A DNA stretch of 64,000 nt, taken from Petasospora fabianii (Eukaryota > Ascomycota > Saccharomycetes > Phaffomycetales > Wickerhamomycetaceae). The stretch covers positions 806,001-870,000 of the forward strand of contig CP048719.1 of the NCBI GenBank assembly GCA_022641835.1, in the 5' to 3' direction. The position numbers were made by a program, and so were the translations under genes. Shown here in pieces: positions 30,130 through 39,870 of the stretch (its first letter is position 1; each line of letters begins with the position of its first letter). The notes under the pieces were generated by a model. The model was not told the DNA's origin. It saw only the letters and a program-made list of their open reading frames with translations, and did not search any database.

Positions 30130-31326
30130 TTACTCCTTTTCGAGATCAGCGAGTAGCTGCGTCGACTTCTCGTGCGCCTCGTGCTTGACTAACTCGTCAA
30201 CGATATCGTCCAACTTCTCGCCTGCAAGAACACCCTCCACATCGTGCAGCGACAGCGAGCATCTGTGATCCGTGACTCTGTTCTGCGGGACATTGTATGT
30301 TCTGATCTTATCTGATCTGTCCGTACTTGACACCTGGTCTGTTCTCTTTTTGCGCTCCTCCTTCTCTTGCTCAACTCTTTCCAACTCAGCAAGACGGGCC
30401 CTCAAAATACCAAATGCCTTAGCCTTGTTCTTATGTTGAGAGCGTTCATCTTGCATGGAAACAACAATTCCACTTGGAATATGTGTCAATCTCACAGCAG
30501 ATTCCGTAGTGTTGACATGTTGACCACCTTTACCAGAAGCTCTCATGACATCGATACGCACTTCACCTTGAGCGAACGAGCGTTCATCTGCATCTTCAGA
30601 CTGACCCTTCTCCGTAATCTTTGGAAGAACAACAACGGCTGCTGTAGAAGTCTGAGTACGTCCCTTTGTCTCCGTCTCAGGAATACGCTGGACACGATGC
30701 ACACCAGCCTCGAACCTCAGTCTATCATAAGCGCCAGGCTCATCAATCTCCACGATTGCTTCTGTGATACCGTTTCCCTGTGTGTTCGCTGTTCGTGAAA
30801 TAATACTTGTTCTCCATCTCTTGGTTTGGGCATAACCCAAGTACATGTTTAACAGGTCCTGGGTGAAGATCATCGCTTCAACACCACCAACACCTGGTCG
30901 CAGCTCGAGGATCGCTGGACGATCAGCGAATGGATGTGGTGGAAGCAGCTTGGCAGTCAGTTTCTGACTAAGTGACACTAGCTGTGGTATCGTGGATTCA
31001 ATTTCCTGTTCTGCCTCCTCTTTGAGAGACTCATCATTTAAAAGTGATTTGAGCTCTTCGTATCCCACAACGGCATCGGCGTACTCTTTGTAAACATCAA
31101 CCACTGATGCGAGCTGCGAAAACTTCTTCTGATCATTCAAGTTGAAGTTACCTCCTTTCGAGATAACCTCCTCGAGTTCATGATGTTCCTTTGTGAGGAT
31201 CTCGGCCCTCTTCAAAAGCATGGGATGGATAGGTTCGAACTCGGCAAGTGTTGAGTTGAATCTGCGGGCACACCTCACAGGTAGCGCAAAGGCGCCACTT
31301 TTTTGAAAGATATGTCTTCTGAGCAT
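30130..31326 (-). CDS. MRF1: MRF1, mitochondrial peptide chain release factor 1
   Basis: Mrf1 recognises UAA/UAG codons in mitochondrial ribosomes and triggers peptide release. The 398-residue protein begins with a basic presequence (MLRRHIFQKS...RCARRFNST). The codon-recognition PxT motif is PET (216-218) in HRVQRIPETETKGR, and the catalytic GGQ is at 267-269 in ASGKGGQHVNTTESAVR. The DKIRTYNVPQNRVTDHR motif of class I factors follows. Length and order match Saccharomyces Mrf1. The ATG at 31326 was chosen because the frame upstream offers only non-ATG codons. Confidence 0.95.
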   Translation of the reverse strand: MLRRHIFQKSGAFALPVRCARRFNSTLAEFEPIHPMLLKRAEILTKEHHELEEVISKGGNFNLNDQKKFSQLASVVDVYKEYADAVVGYEELKSLLNDESLKEEAEQEIESTIPQLVSLSQKLTAKLLPPHPFADRPAILELRPGVGGVEAMIFTQDLLNMYLGYAQTKRWRTSIISRTANTQGNGITEAIVEIDEPGAYDRLRFEAGVHRVQRIPETETKGRTQTSTAAVVVLPKITEKGQSEDADERSFAQGEVRIDVMRASGKGGQHVNTTESAVRLTHIPSGIVVSMQDERSQHKNKAKAFGILRARLAELERVEQEKEERKKRTDQVSSTDRSDKIRTYNVPQNRVTDHRCSLSLHDVEGVLAGEKLDDIVDELVKHEAHEKSTQLLADLEKE

Positions 31327-32050
31327 CTTATGTGTTAACAATAGCCTTACAGATCTCACCAACCCGGCTCAACAGATTAGATAACACCGAGAAAGACAGT
31401 CAAAGACGCACTAAAACGTCCGATGCCCTGACAAAAGCCGGAATATTCGCGAAAAATTACATAGTGAGATTTCTTACGCGAACTCGTTTGATTTGCACGC
31501 AACAGCATAAAATTTTCCAACGCTTTGGCTCCTCTTTGCCTTAACCGCACACTTTCTTGTTTCCCTTTCTTCACATATTTTTCACTTCTGGATTACCAGC
31601 GCCTTCACGTCCTTTTCATAAGATCTGGACAAGTGTGTCTGTTTAATTTGCGCACAAATGGCCGGAAGGAGAACCAAGAAGCTCCATTTAATAATCTCGT
31701 TGGTCCTGATTTCCGTGGCCAACTGGTTCGCTTGTGGACAACATCTCTTGTGTTTAGCCTGTGTTTATGATCAAAGACATATATATCTTGCCTCTCGAAT
31801 GCCCTTATAGAACATTTAGTACTTCAGATCTCTCCTAGAATAGCAAATTGCATTACTCAGTCGAGTTCCCTACTGAGAGACTAGAGAGAGAGAGAGAGAG
31901 TGTGTGTGTGTGTGTGTCCGTACCGCGTCCTGTGACGTACACCCGAACTAAGCGTTTAGATCAACAATTACTCTCTTCTTCACCATTTTCCTACCAGCAG
32001 GTTAGGCACACATCCTCCTCTCAGACACCTGCTCCCCTATTGGCACAGCA
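31327..32050. other. Divergent promoter region MRF1 / GPI10
   Basis: 724 bases with a compound (AG)n(TG)n microsatellite at 31883-31917. No RNA gene or other gene is recognised. Confidence 0.45.
31883..31917. repeat. Compound dinucleotide microsatellite (AG)9(TG)8
   Basis: A perfect AG run is followed without a break by a TG run, ending about 134 bases before the GPI10 ATG. It probably lies in or next to the 5' leader. Confidence 0.95.
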
Positions 32051-33655
32051 ATGTCCACCAATTCGGCTTCTGCGCCCTCACAGCGCCGGTCCCCGTCACC
32101 ATCTGTTTATACGATACACTTACCGGCTGGCCTGGTGCTCCCTTACCTCATCCTTATTCGTATCATCAACACCCTGACTATCAACACATTCTTCCAGGCT
32201 GATGAATACTGGCAATCTCTTGAGCCAGCACACAAGCTCGTTTACGGTTACGGCTATCTGACCTGGGAATGGCGTGAAGGTCTTAGATCCATTCTTCATC
32301 CACTCATTTTTGCATCAACATACTACCTAAACGAACTCATCGGGCTCGGTGACCTCGGTGTCGTTCTATTACCAAAGATCGCACAGGGTCTCATTGCTGC
32401 CATTGGAGAATGGTATCTCTATCAGTTCGTTTACCGTGTCACGAAAAATGAGGTAATATCTCGTGGTGCCTTGTTGTTAAGTGTTGTAAGTGCCTTCAAT
32501 TGGTATTGTATCACCAGGACGTTTAGTAACTCATTGGAGTTGACGCTAACCACAATGGCACTGGCTTATTGGCCATGGGAACTCAACGTTCCTTGGAATG
32601 GCTTGAAAAAATCATTATTATGTGCTGCTGTCTCGTGCATCGTCAGACCGACCAACGGTTTGATCTGGGTCTTTGTTGGTGTTAGCTTCTTGTTCAAGCA
32701 TCACTGGCCTCAAAATCTGAAGTTCGCTTGGTTCTCATTTGTTATAGGGTCGGTTGTTGTTGTTGCCAATGCACTCTTGGATCGTTGGTACTACGGCCAG
32801 TGGTCCATGCCAATCTTGAAGTTCATGAAGTTCAACGTCACATCATCACTTTCAAAGTTCTACGGTGTCGCTCCTTGGCACTTCCACATTACTCAAAGTT
32901 TACCGATCATTCTCATGCTCTATACCCCATTCTTCCTCTATGGGTGCACAAAGTACTCCTTCCACAATATGAAGTCCCTCCTGATCTTCGTTATTGGTTC
33001 ATTCAGTTGTATTGATCATAAGGAGTTCCGCTTTATTTACCCTCTTCAACCGATTCTCCTCTTAATCACTGCATATGGTTTCTACCACTGGAACTTACAC
33101 CACCCACACTCCCTAAAATACATCTCTACTGGAATCATCCTGATCAATACCCTGATCTCGCTCTTCTTCACCCAGATTCACGAGAAAGGAGTCATTGACG
33201 TCATTGACTACTTGAGGTCGGACCCAGATGTCCAATCCATTGGATTCCTCACACCATGTCATTCCACCCCATGGCAGTCATACATTCATAATCCAGATAT
33301 CGAAACATGGTTCCTCACCTGTGAGCCCCCTCTTCATCTCCTAGGTCAGGAAAATGCCACAAGCTTGGTTGAAACGTACATGGATGAGAGTGATATCTTC
33401 TACGAGGACCCAAAACAATTCTTATTCGATAACTTCCCGCCACCATTTAACAAGAATCTGAGAACACCAGGAAAGGAATATTTACACGAATGGCCGACAC
33501 ACCTCGTCTTCTTTGAGGATTTGGAGCCAGTTATGAAGGAGCATTTGGCTGATTCTCCATACCAAGAATGTGCCAGGTTCTGGAACTCTTATTTCCATTG
33601 GGATAGCAGAAGAAGCGGGGATGTTATTGTCTACTGTAAGTGGCCATGGGAATGA
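32051..33655 (+). CDS. GPI10: GPI10, GPI mannosyltransferase III
   Basis: Gpi10 (PIG-B) adds the third mannose to the GPI precursor in the ER membrane from dolichol-phosphate mannose. The 534-residue product belongs to glycosyltransferase family 22. It has the conserved luminal motif FFQADEYWQSLEPAH (about 47-61) after the first membrane segment, then YLTWEWREGLRS. About ten hydrophobic segments follow, with the family signature DHKEFRFIYPLQPILLL in the second half. It is shorter than Saccharomyces Gpi10 (616). The ATG at 32051 is the only reasonable start before the first membrane helix. Confidence 0.92.
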   Translation: MSTNSASAPSQRRSPSPSVYTIHLPAGLVLPYLILIRIINTLTINTFFQADEYWQSLEPAHKLVYGYGYLTWEWREGLRSILHPLIFASTYYLNELIGLGDLGVVLLPKIAQGLIAAIGEWYLYQFVYRVTKNEVISRGALLLSVVSAFNWYCITRTFSNSLELTLTTMALAYWPWELNVPWNGLKKSLLCAAVSCIVRPTNGLIWVFVGVSFLFKHHWPQNLKFAWFSFVIGSVVVVANALLDRWYYGQWSMPILKFMKFNVTSSLSKFYGVAPWHFHITQSLPIILMLYTPFFLYGCTKYSFHNMKSLLIFVIGSFSCIDHKEFRFIYPLQPILLLITAYGFYHWNLHHPHSLKYISTGIILINTLISLFFTQIHEKGVIDVIDYLRSDPDVQSIGFLTPCHSTPWQSYIHNPDIETWFLTCEPPLHLLGQENATSLVETYMDESDIFYEDPKQFLFDNFPPPFNKNLRTPGKEYLHEWPTHLVFFEDLEPVMKEHLADSPYQECARFWNSYFHWDSRRSGDVIVYCKWPWE

Positions 33656-33737
33656 CCTAAAGAAAAATAGATATGTTTGAATTCATGCGTTCGTTAATGC
33701 TTCTATTGGTATGTACATGTGTGTAGTCGTTAGTTCG

Positions 33738-34895
33738 TTACAATCCCCATCTTGCGTTATCCTTTGAAGTCTCGGTTTCTGTTTCTTGGAAATCCTTAAT
33801 CTTTGTAAGAGTTTCGTTCAGTGGTGCAAAGTTATCATGCATCAGGGCCAAGCTCTTTTTTCTGCTCTCCAAGAAATGCTTCCATACGAGCTTGTTCTCT
33901 TCAGTCTCCGAATCCTCCAATGAAGTCTTTAACGTGTTGTACGCGGCATAAGCGTGTTTAAAGTCACCAAGGGTAACCGAACAGTCAAAGAGACCAATAA
34001 TGCAGCTTACATCACCAAGCTCTGAACCGAGCCTGAACCATTCTCTAGCCTTCTTGGGGGCATTGAAGTAGTTAAGTTCCAAGAAACCCAGTTGTTGGAA
34101 TGACTCTCTGAACCCTTGACTGGCAGCCAGTTCAAAGTGATGTCTTGCGGTCTCTGCGATATGAGCATTCAACTGACCAAGATAGTAATGACAGTCTGCC
34201 ACTTTATCTATTGGGCCAGTTGAAATAGAACGTTCAAAATACTGCTTTGCCGCAACGAGGTCTGGTTTCTGGAAGTTCAAAACTCCCAGCTGTTTGTACA
34301 CTTCTGATGCTAGGAAAGTATCGTTTTCCAATTGCAAGAAGTCTAAGTAGAACTTCTCTGCTTGCTCCAATCTCTCGCCTTTCATACACAGATCACCGCT
34401 GAGCTTCACAGTTAATGGGTGCTTCAACTTCAAGAGTGCTTCCACCAGTTTCTTGGCGTGAGTCTTATCATCCTGGTCAGCAGTATCAGACACAATAGCC
34501 TCAAATGCAAGCATAGCGACAGCATCATTATTACCTGCTTCGGCAGCGTACTCGAGCAATGCGTTTTCCAATGCGACGAGATGACGGTTAGCGGTATGAC
34601 TCTGAAGTCTGATATTCTCGAGCGCACGCTTCATGATCATAAGGTCAGATGCGGTGATGTATTTTGGGAAGGTTGCCTCTGACTCGGTGTCAAGTGTCTT
34701 GTATACGCTCTCGTAGACAGGGTAAAGCTTTCCGAATGAGTGAGGCGCATCAAGGTCGAAGAGCACTCTGTTCATGAGTCGTTTGGTGGGGAGGATGTCA
34801 TAGATCGGGGGACGATTGTGTGAAAAAAGGCGAGCGAAGTGCACCCGGCGGATGAGAGCGGAGTTTTGTGTTCGTAATATCGTGTTGGTGAACAT
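33738..34895 (-). CDS. MSS2: MSS2, mitochondrial factor for Cox2 C-tail export
   Basis: Mss2 sits on the matrix side of the inner membrane and helps translocate the C-terminal tail of Cox2 together with Cox18 and Pnt1. The 385-residue product has a basic presequence (MFTNTILRTQNSALIRRVHFARLF) and then follows Saccharomyces Mss2 (351 residues). Conserved features are MNRVLFDLDAPHSFGKLYPVY, ALLEYAAEAGNNDAVAMLAF, LTVKLSGDL, QLGFLELNYFN and KHFLESRKKSLALM. The middle is built of TPR-like helical repeats. It is divergent from the FAD oxidase gene, which also looks mitochondrial. Confidence 0.9.
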   Translation of the reverse strand: MFTNTILRTQNSALIRRVHFARLFSHNRPPIYDILPTKRLMNRVLFDLDAPHSFGKLYPVYESVYKTLDTESEATFPKYITASDLMIMKRALENIRLQSHTANRHLVALENALLEYAAEAGNNDAVAMLAFEAIVSDTADQDDKTHAKKLVEALLKLKHPLTVKLSGDLCMKGERLEQAEKFYLDFLQLENDTFLASEVYKQLGVLNFQKPDLVAAKQYFERSISTGPIDKVADCHYYLGQLNAHIAETARHHFELAASQGFRESFQQLGFLELNYFNAPKKAREWFRLGSELGDVSCIIGLFDCSVTLGDFKHAYAAYNTLKTSLEDSETEENKLVWKHFLESRKKSLALMHDNFAPLNETLTKIKDFQETETETSKDNARWGL

Positions 34896-35031
34896 TTAGA
34901 ACAATTTGAGGAGCCATGGAAGAGCTAAAACTTGTAGTTTATAGGATAAGTTTGAGATGAGCCCACGGCCTTTGGAGGTCTTTTTTATTGACCCGATATC
35001 CATTGACAGCTTTTTGGTCTGTGTGTTTTTG

Positions 35032-35046
35032 TTTTTTTTTTTTTTT
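35032..35046. promoter_or_regulatory. Poly(dA:dT) tract in the MSS2 / FAD-oxidase divergent promoter
   Basis: A run of 15 T, preceded by another T5 and G, lies between the two divergent starts. Such tracts exclude nucleosomes in yeast promoters. The run is seen; the effect is inferred. Confidence 0.5.
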
Positions 35047-35149
35047 CTCGCGTCTTGAGATCGTTTCCCCGGACTCCTACGGGTGACCATAACCTTTCCA
35101 ATCACTGCACCAATTACCGGTGATTCAGCTTCATACCACTCTCAAGACC

Positions 35150-36313
35150 ATGCTCAGACAATTCTCTCGAGCATTCTCTACGTCAGGCGCCCGGTTCGCA
35201 GACTACTCGCACGCCGTTATCGGTGGAGGCGTTGTGGGACTCGCCGTGGCAGCTGAGCTGGCCAAACAGGGCCACAGTGTTGTACTTGTCGAAAAGAACA
35301 CGCAATTGGGCCAGGAGACTTCGTCTAGAAATTCTGAGGTTATCCATGCTGGTCTTTACTACCCAAAGGACTCGCTGAAGACCAGGTTATGTATCGAAGG
35401 CAAGGAACTGATATACTCGGAGGCTCAAGCTGCGGGTGTCGAGATGAAGAAAGTTGGTAAGTGGATTGTGGCCCAGACTGATAAAGAGGATGCATTTATC
35501 GAACATATGCACTATAAGGCTATGGATCTTGGTATAAAGACCGAGCTTATTCCAACTCAAAAGGCACAGTTCATTGAGCCAGCAGTGGAGGTAAAAAGGG
35601 GTGTTCTTGCATCTCCATCCACTGGTATCATCTCCGCTCATTCCCTGATGCTCTATCTCCAAACTATTCTGGAAAATAATGATGGTGATATTGCACTCGG
35701 ATCACAAGTCACAGACATTGAGAAGCTATCATCCGGATATAAGATCACTGTCGACACGACTGTGGGAAAAAAGGAGTCCGCTGCCATAACAGTGGACAAT
35801 ATTGTCAATAGTGCTGGTCTCTATTCAGACAAAGTCTCCAACATGCTCCTCCCTGAAGACAGACACGTCAAATATCATTACGCTAAGGGAACATACTTTC
35901 AACTGAACAGCACATTCCCTGAAGTGAGAAGATTGATTTATCCAGTCCCAGACAAGAAACTCAAGGGTCTAGGTACCCACTTGACGCTCTCGCTCGATGG
36001 TCAGATTAAGTTTGGTCCAGATGTTGAATGGGTACAGGATCCTACCGACTACAAGCCAAGCTCCGAGAGACTCATGGAAGCACACGGAGCCATCATGAGA
36101 TATCTACCACACGTCCTACCAATGGATCTTGAAGCTACTTATGCTGGAATTAGACCAAAACTTAACGGGCCAGACAGTACAGAAGACTTTACCGATTTTA
36201 TCATTAGAGAAGAGGAAGGATTGCCAGGGTTTGTGAACTTGTTGGGCATCGAGTCTCCAGGCTTGACGTCATCGATGGCCATCGGTAAGTACGTGGCTAA
36301 CCTCTACAAGTAA
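35150..36313 (+). CDS. L-2-hydroxyglutarate dehydrogenase-like FAD oxidoreductase
   Basis: This FAD-dependent enzyme of the DAO superfamily resembles metazoan L2HGDH, which oxidises the metabolic by-product L-2-hydroxyglutarate to 2-oxoglutarate. The 387-residue product begins with a basic presequence MLRQFSRAFSTSGARF suited to mitochondrial import. The dinucleotide fold follows: HAVIGGGVVGLAVAAEL (GGGVVG at 25-30) and VVLVEK. Family motifs are SSRNSEVIHAGLYY, IVNSAGLYSDKVS, IYPVPDKKLKGLGTHLT, YAGIRPKL and GIESPGLTSSMAIG. I do not recall a clear counterpart in Saccharomyces. The substrate is inferred from family resemblance. The ATG at 35150 is preferred because the frame upstream has only a GTG codon. 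Confidence 0.78.
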   Translation: MLRQFSRAFSTSGARFADYSHAVIGGGVVGLAVAAELAKQGHSVVLVEKNTQLGQETSSRNSEVIHAGLYYPKDSLKTRLCIEGKELIYSEAQAAGVEMKKVGKWIVAQTDKEDAFIEHMHYKAMDLGIKTELIPTQKAQFIEPAVEVKRGVLASPSTGIISAHSLMLYLQTILENNDGDIALGSQVTDIEKLSSGYKITVDTTVGKKESAAITVDNIVNSAGLYSDKVSNMLLPEDRHVKYHYAKGTYFQLNSTFPEVRRLIYPVPDKKLKGLGTHLTLSLDGQIKFGPDVEWVQDPTDYKPSSERLMEAHGAIMRYLPHVLPMDLEATYAGIRPKLNGPDSTEDFTDFIIREEEGLPGFVNLLGIESPGLTSSMAIGKYVANLYK

Positions 36314-36370
36314 ATTATAATCGAGACTGTAAATAGTAATGCATAACCTCGTGGGCATTCCAACTTTTTA

Positions 36371-37312
36371 TTAAACCTTCTTTGGTAAGTCTTCTGGAGG
36401 TGTAGCATGAGGTGATTCCTTGAAAAAATTGCAAAGAAGCGATTTTTCACTTGTCCATCTCTTATTAGGGTCCATCTCTAGCATACCACACATCAGATCC
36501 AAACCAGCTTCTGTGGCCGCGAGGAATCTTCTCCGCAGTTCCGCTCTCGTCGGGGCTGGGTAGATATTCAGGTCGTTGTATCCAGCCAACGACGTGACAT
36601 TGGGCCAAGTCTCCTCGGTAGGTGTGCCCAATGCCTTAAAAGTAGTTTCGATCTGGTCCACATCATCTTGTCCTGGGAGGTACGGCACACGAAGCATGAG
36701 CTCTGCAAAGATGATACCAACGGCCCAAATATCGACACCTCCACCGTAGTTCTTGGCACCAAGTAGTAACTCGGGGGCACGGTACCATCTTGTGACGACA
36801 TTTGTAGTAAAGTCCTCGTTTGGGGCACCAAGGGCACGAGCAAGACCAAAATCGGCAATCTTTAGCTGTCCATCTCTTCCTAGCAACAAGTTCGACGGTT
36901 TCAGATCTCTATGAAGGATGTAGTTTCTGTGGCAGTGATGCACACCTCTCAAGGTCATAAGTAACCAACTCTTGACGTTAGCAGGACTGAACACTAGCGA
37001 ACGATCCTTGATCAACACCTCCAAATCGCATGGTAAAAACTCAAGCACTAGATTGAGATCACCAGTCTGTTCAAAGACGGCAACAAGTTCAATAACATTG
37101 ACATGGCGCAGCTCCTGGAGGAACTTCATCTCTCGAAGAGCGGACATATCCAGTCCATCTTTAAATTGTCCCGTCTTGATCTCCTTCACGGCGATGTCTC
37201 GCCCACTGGTCACTTCCTTGCCAAGGTACACGACAGCATAGGTACCTTCACCCACCTTCTTGGCCTTTGTATACTGTTGGGCAGTGGGAAGTTCTGTGAG
37301 TGTGGTGGCCAT
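36371..37312 (-). CDS. KIN28: KIN28, TFIIH cyclin-dependent kinase (CDK7)
   Basis: Kin28 with cyclin Ccl1 and Tfb3 phosphorylates Ser5/Ser7 of the RNA polymerase II CTD at promoters. The 313-residue kinase has the glycine loop GEGTYAVVYLG, Lys43 in AVKEIK, and DMSALREMKFLQEL in place of the PSTAIRE helix. The catalytic loop is HRDLKPSNLLL (Asp136), then DFG (154-156), and the T-loop NEDFTTNVVTRWYRAPE with activating Thr169 or Thr170. MLRVPYLPGQDDVDQ and CGMLEMDPNKRWT are Kin28/CDK7 signatures. The Saccharomyces gene has an intron; this one does not. It is convergent with the FAD oxidase gene, with only 57 bases between the stops. Confidence 0.95.
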   Translation of the reverse strand: MATTLTELPTAQQYTKAKKVGEGTYAVVYLGKEVTSGRDIAVKEIKTGQFKDGLDMSALREMKFLQELRHVNVIELVAVFEQTGDLNLVLEFLPCDLEVLIKDRSLVFSPANVKSWLLMTLRGVHHCHRNYILHRDLKPSNLLLGRDGQLKIADFGLARALGAPNEDFTTNVVTRWYRAPELLLGAKNYGGGVDIWAVGIIFAELMLRVPYLPGQDDVDQIETTFKALGTPTEETWPNVTSLAGYNDLNIYPAPTRAELRRRFLAATEAGLDLMCGMLEMDPNKRWTSEKSLLCNFFKESPHATPPEDLPKKV

Positions 37313-37544
37313 CTTTATATGATCAAGGATCTGGTTTATAGTGTAGCAATACAACTCAGGTTATATCTCGTGTAAGTTTGATAATGTATCCCAAAGATGA
37401 GCTTCGAAGGCGCGATATTAGTAATTGCTGAGTCAGCACGGTGTGTGCGCACTTCTCGACTCTAATCTTTTAGTAGTTTACTGATTCATTTTCTCTACGC
37501 CATATGTGTCAAATAAAAGTCTTTTATTATGCTAACAAAGAAAC

Positions 37545-39425
37545 CTAAGCATCAGAGACATCACCTTCTGTCTGCTTGGCCTTGACCCTCTTCTCACCGA
37601 AGAAGCGACCAATTGTCATATCATAGATGGCATCGTTTGTCTTACGGACATCACCACCATCAGTCATCTCCTTCTGCTCATAAGCAATATCGTTGGTCAA
37701 TTTTGGATCTCTCAATAGTAACGAGAACACAGCAATCATGACACAGAAGCACAAGGCTGTCAAGATTTCATATCTCTGGATGTATCTGTACGAAGACACC
37801 ACTGCTTGTCTCTCGGTAGTGTTCCAAGGGTATGAGGCAGCAAAGGTATAAGGATCACCATACACCGAAGTAGCCATTGTAGCATTTCCGAGATCTTTCG
37901 TGAGTCTAGCAGGTAACAGCTGGGTCCAGATTGCACCACTCACAGAGTTCCCCACAGCTTGACCAACTCTGTAAACGACAATAACCAATGCTGTGACTGT
38001 AGCCAAATGTTCATGGGTAGTTGAGCCTTGAAGTGAGATGTAGATTGGGTACGAGAACAAAGACGTACCACAACCCCATAATACGAGACCACCAATGATA
38101 CCGGCTTTAGAGTCCTCACCACCTCTGTAGTGATACATCAACCCCATAGAGATGAACCAGATGACCATACCGGTGACGATAAATGGTTTGACACGGCGCA
38201 CCCAAGCAACGACTATAGCGACGAATGGAGCCATGAGCACATCTGCAAAGGAGTAAAGAGAACTGATTCTTGTAGCTGACTTGGTGGTTTGGTTGACAGC
38301 AACAATAAGGATGGCATACAAGTAATCAAAAGCGACGTAGAAGATGAAGTTGATGAAGAAGGCAAGGATGAGCGCAGACCATGTACCACGATCCTTAAGG
38401 AGTCCCTTTGGCGCCATTGGGTGCTTTGCGATCTTAGTCTCGATAATGACAAAGACTGGTATCAGAACAAATCCGAGCACAAGTGGACCGATGATCTTTC
38501 CTGATCTCCATTTGTCTGTGACACCAGCGGCGAGTGTGAGCGGGACAAGGAGACAACCAAGACATACAACCATTGTGAAGACTCCAAGGGCATCAACTCT
38601 CCACAGAAGCTCGATAATGGTCTTGACTATACCATGTTTCTGGAAATAAGTCTGCTGCTGGCGAAGCTCTTGGTAGCGAGGGTCCTTGCGTGCCAGATAC
38701 TTCATATGGAAAAGACATGCAATTAGTGGGAGAGATGTAAGTGGGAAGATAAAAGCCCACATTCCAATACCCCATTGCCAGTTTGTGTATCCGATGGAAT
38801 CTGTGACATTACCTGAGATCCATGTGTTAATAATGAATGGCAACGAAGGGACTAGTTGGTACAGCATCCTCCATCTCAAAGATGAGACATCGGATGAAAT
38901 GAGGAGAAGGATGACAACCATGGCGATGAAACCCATGTTGTAAAACACGGCACCCGCACAATATCTTTGAATGTCATAAGCTTGTGATTGAATAACGGTA
39001 CCCATAGCATAGAAGACGATGGAGATGACGAGGAGCCAAAGACGACCAAAGACATCCGAGAGACGTGCAAAGACGATCTGTGAAGCTGCTGCGATGACAC
39101 CATTGATGACACCGATAGTGGAGATGAGGGAATGTTGGTTGTAAGAAGCTGCAGCGAGCGTGGTATAGATCGAACGGACCGAAGAATCGAGACCGTATCC
39201 ATAACCAATGATAAAGAGAGAGATGAGCAAAAATGCTGTGTGAAGACCAGAACCCATATACTGTTCAGCTTCAATCTCAGCCTTCTTCAGTACAATCTGG
39301 GTGTTATCGAAATAGTCCTTATCCTGCCCCTCTGGAAGCACCGATACTGGTGGTTGTGCCTTTTCACCTGCTCTTGATGATACCGAACTGGCATCCTCCC
39401 TGTTGTTATCCTTTAAAGATGACAT
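37545..39425 (-). CDS. Siderophore-iron transporter, ARN/SIT family (copy A)
   Basis: ARN-family proteins of the major facilitator superfamily take up ferric siderophores by proton symport. The 626-residue product has a hydrophilic N-terminus of about 70 residues, then about 14 hydrophobic segments. Family hallmarks are GYGYGLDSSVRSIYTTLAAAS, STIGVINGVIAAASQIVFARLSDVFGR, SLRWRMLYQLVPSLPFIINTW and TTHEHLATVTALV. The loop before the last helix carries an ARN-type stretch with NTTERQAVVSSYRYIQRYE. It is a tandem paralogue of copy B. The start at 39425 is preferred to an ATG at 39533 because a TATA box lies between them. A GATA element ATCAGATAA lies 437 bases upstream. The siderophore it carries is unknown. 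Confidence 0.88.
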   Translation of the reverse strand: MSSLKDNNREDASSVSSRAGEKAQPPVSVLPEGQDKDYFDNTQIVLKKAEIEAEQYMGSGLHTAFLLISLFIIGYGYGLDSSVRSIYTTLAAASYNQHSLISTIGVINGVIAAASQIVFARLSDVFGRLWLLVISIVFYAMGTVIQSQAYDIQRYCAGAVFYNMGFIAMVVILLLISSDVSSLRWRMLYQLVPSLPFIINTWISGNVTDSIGYTNWQWGIGMWAFIFPLTSLPLIACLFHMKYLARKDPRYQELRQQQTYFQKHGIVKTIIELLWRVDALGVFTMVVCLGCLLVPLTLAAGVTDKWRSGKIIGPLVLGFVLIPVFVIIETKIAKHPMAPKGLLKDRGTWSALILAFFINFIFYVAFDYLYAILIVAVNQTTKSATRISSLYSFADVLMAPFVAIVVAWVRRVKPFIVTGMVIWFISMGLMYHYRGGEDSKAGIIGGLVLWGCGTSLFSYPIYISLQGSTTHEHLATVTALVIVVYRVGQAVGNSVSGAIWTQLLPARLTKDLGNATMATSVYGDPYTFAASYPWNTTERQAVVSSYRYIQRYEILTALCFCVMIAVFSLLLRDPKLTNDIAYEQKEMTDGGDVRKTNDAIYDMTIGRFFGEKRVKAKQTEGDVSDA

Positions 39426-39514
39426 CTTCTGCTGATCAAATATCAAGAGACCTGTAATATGACATGCCAATGACAAAGGGAGGGGAGAAGGAGGATATGG
39501 TTCTATCCCCATGA

Positions 39515-39521
39515 CTTTATA
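39515..39521 (-). promoter_or_regulatory. TATA box of siderophore transporter A
   Basis: On the minus strand TATAAAG lies 90 bases before the ATG at 39425. It sits downstream of the in-frame ATG at 39533 and so argues against that longer start. Confidence 0.5.
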
Positions 39522-39861
39522 GTATACCTGCATTGTAGATCCCGAACACTCCAGATCTCGACCTTTTTTTTTCAGTGTAATGATCTTATAATAAACTTGC
39601 AGAGGACACCCCGCGTTCGGCTTACAACTTATGCTTAATTAAGAGCTTTACGGCATCTCGGCGTTATACAGTTAGGACCCCTGTACTGAGACATGATTAC
39701 ACGTCTCGAAGCTGATTGGTTTGACTTTATGCACATCATCTACTAAGAAAAGTGATTCTTGGCGGAACTAACCATTCCATTCCGTTGATGTCTAACTTTT
39801 TCCCCCTATGCCGCGGCGCATGTGGCTGAACCCTTGTTGAATAGTAATAATAGCTGATCCC

Positions 39862-39870
39862 ATCAGATAA
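39862..39870. promoter_or_regulatory. Iron-GATA element ATCAGATAA upstream of siderophore transporter A
   Basis: A perfect match to ATCWGATAA, the site bound by fungal iron-responsive GATA repressors (Urbs1, SREA, Fep1, Sfu1). It is 437 bases before the start and 341 bases from the TATA box. Copy B has the same element at nearly the same place. Confidence 0.6.

Noticed and set aside
30308-30316. ATCWGATAA match (reverse strand) inside MRF1
   Set aside because: It is within conserved coding sequence, as is another at 53176-53184 in the YAT2-like gene. Both are expected chance matches.
39426-39533. Longer start for siderophore transporter A (ATG at 39533)
   Set aside because: The added 36 residues are not family-like, and a TATA box lies downstream of that ATG.
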